Part shown: positions 62,821 through 64,000 of the stretch, piece by piece
Layout of the letters: each line of letters begins with the position of its first letter
How positions within the stretch are numbered: position 1 is the first letter of the stretch
From: Bermanella sp036960565
GTDB lineage: Bacteria > Pseudomonadota > Gammaproteobacteria > Pseudomonadales > Oceanobacteraceae
DNA: 64,000 nt
Direction of reading: 5' to 3'
Assembly: GCA_036960565.1 (NCBI GenBank)
Contig: JBALXQ010000011.1
Location: forward strand, 55,227-119,226
Translations under genes and position numbers: made by a program
The notes under the pieces: model-generated
What the model saw: the letters and a program-made list of their open reading frames with translations, nothing else
Told to the model about the DNA's origin: nothing
Databases searched by the model: none

Positions 62821-64000
62821 TTAAAAGTTCCCTTTAATCCAATTTTTTACACGAGCCGCAAATCCTAACGGATCTTCTTCTTTACGCGCAAAAACCAATT
62901 CTCCCAATTGGTGCTTTGCTCCATAAATTAATAAGCCTACTGACGTAGCATATATGGGATGAGCGACAACATCTGCCAACCCCTCCACACCTAGAGGTTT
63001 TGCCAAACGAACCGGCACATGAAATATTTCTTCTGCCAACTCTACAGCCCCCTCCATCATAGAGGTGCCTCCAGTTAATACGACTCCAGCTGCAATCATA
63101 TCCTCAAAACCACTGCGCCTTAGCTCAGCCTGAATTAAGGTAAATAATTCCTCATACCTTGGCTCCACTACTTCAGCCAATGCCTGACGAGACAAATTTC
63201 GAGGAGGACGTTCTCCAACACTAGGTACCTTAATCAGCTCATCAGGTCCTGCAAGTTGCGTTAAAGCACAGGCATATTTTATTTTAATTTCTTCAGCGTG
63301 CTGTGTGGGCGTGCGTAACGCCATAGCAATATCATTAGTAACCTGATCGCCAGCAATTGGAATGACCGCAGTATGACGTATGGATCCATCGGTAAAGATT
63401 GCGATATCTGTAGTACCACCACCTATATCCACCATACACACACCCAGCTCTTTTTCGTCATCGGTTAATACCGCATAACTTGAAGCTAGCTGTTCAAGAA
63501 TCACATCTTCTAATTCCAAACTGCAGCGCTGTACGCATTTTTCAATATTTTGCGCAGCATTTAAAGCACCTGACACCATGTGCACTTTAGCTTCCAAACG
63601 AACGCCAGCCATACCGATAGGCTCTTTAATACCCTCCTGCATATCAATAACGTATTCTTGGGGCAATACATGTAAAATTTTCTGGTCAGCAGGAATAGCA
63701 ACTGCTTTGGCAGCGTCTAAAACTCGCTCGATATCTGATTGAGCTACCTCTCGATCCTTAACTGCCACTATGCCGTGACTGTTCATCGAACGAATATGGT
63801 TTCCGGCAATTCCGGCATACACAGAATGAATCTGACAACCCGCCATTAACTCAGCTTCTTCGATCGCTCGTTGAATCGACTGAACTGTAGATTCAATATT
63901 AACGACCACGCCTTTTTTTAGACCACGAGAAGGGTGTCGCCCGAGACCTACAATTTTGATACTACCAGTGGCGGATACCTCACCCACAATGGCAACTACC
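62821..64000 (-). CDS. ftsA: Cell division protein FtsA (5' end outside window)
   Basis: This actin-like protein anchors FtsZ to the membrane. The visible 393 codons include the ATP-site block DIGGGTTDIAIFTDGSIRHT, the 1C-domain region near the N-terminus, and the C-terminal amphipathic helix FAARVKNWIKGNF. The frame is open to the window edge, and the sequence there (VVAIVGEVSATG) matches about residue 20 of the family, so roughly 20-25 N-terminal residues are missing. The GTG at 63987 is internal. Confidence 0.96.
   Translation of the reverse strand, partial: VVAIVGEVSATGSIKIVGLGRHPSRGLKKGVVVNIESTVQSIQRAIEEAELMAGCQIHSVYAGIAGNHIRSMNSHGIVAVKDREVAQSDIERVLDAAKAVAIPADQKILHVLPQEYVIDMQEGIKEPIGMAGVRLEAKVHMVSGALNAAQNIEKCVQRCSLELEDVILEQLASSYAVLTDDEKELGVCMVDIGGGTTDIAIFTDGSIRHTAVIPIAGDQVTNDIAMALRTPTQHAEEIKIKYACALTQLAGPDELIKVPSVGERPPRNLSRQALAEVVEPRYEELFTLIQAELRRSGFEDMIAAGVVLTGGTSMMEGAVELAEEIFHVPVRLAKPLGVEGLADVVAHPIYATSVGLLIYGAKHQLGELVFARKEEDPLGFAARVKNWIKGNF

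Noticed and set aside
1..64000. tRNA, rRNA, CRISPR arrays or prophage
   Set aside because: None seen on reading both strands; apparent repeats are terminators or the tandem repeat at 21251-21391.

Overview
The window looks like chromosomal DNA of an AT-rich marine gammaproteobacterium, most like the Oceanospirillales (Oleispira/Bermanella/Thalassolituus type). The assignment rests on overall protein resemblance and on gene order (pilABCD-coaE-yacG next to mutT-argJ-secA-M23 peptidase-lpxC-ftsZ-ftsA; gspN-gspC-gspD apart from the rest of the type II secretion genes; fxsA beside groESL). No rRNA, tRNA, CRISPR array, prophage or intact insertion sequence was seen. Most of the window is ordinary housekeeping DNA, with a few unusual loci.

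Layout. 1-3643 (minus strand): a three-gene operon encoding an outer-membrane protein with a CsgG/FlgO-like domain, a TPR lipoprotein, and a FliF-like periplasmic/transmembrane segment fused to FliG (3' end outside the window). No other flagellar gene is nearby; this is the best candidate for an undescribed system. 3801-8832: small secreted protein, phhB, fumarase, glpR-glpD with GlpR-like operators. 8865-12419: lipoprotein, two tandem paralogous secreted proteins, an acyl-CoA-dehydrogenase-like protein coupled to a coiled-coil membrane protein. 12665-20552: sodB, maf, gspD/C/N, groL/groS with a sigma32-type promoter, fxsA. 20641-30425: unknown membrane protein, a 47-48 bp tandem repeat, SDR, chemoreceptor, atl, ampG, yajQ, a degenerate Y1-transposase-like gene, panE and an orphan histidine kinase. 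30526-33835: cobalamin riboswitch, BtuB-like receptor and a propeller-like lipoprotein. 33892-43871: second chemoreceptor, aceF/aceE, and btuF-cobC-cobT-cobU. 43983-49239: PilZ protein, ROK kinase, ampE/ampD, an amino-acid:Na+ symporter, nadC. 49581-54988: pilA (sigma54 promoter), pilB, pilC, pilD, coaE, yacG. 55009-64000 (minus strand): mutT, argJ, secA, M23 peptidase, lpxC, ftsZ, ftsA (5' end outside the window).

Links between loci. The B12 theme recurs twice: riboswitch-controlled outer-membrane uptake (30526-33835) and a periplasmic binding protein with nucleotide-loop assembly enzymes (40782-43871). AmpG, AmpD and AmpE together represent muropeptide recycling. PilA/B/C/D, two chemoreceptors and a PilZ protein suggest surface motility or attachment under c-di-GMP and chemosensory control. 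All functional calls come from reading sequences by eye, without database searches.
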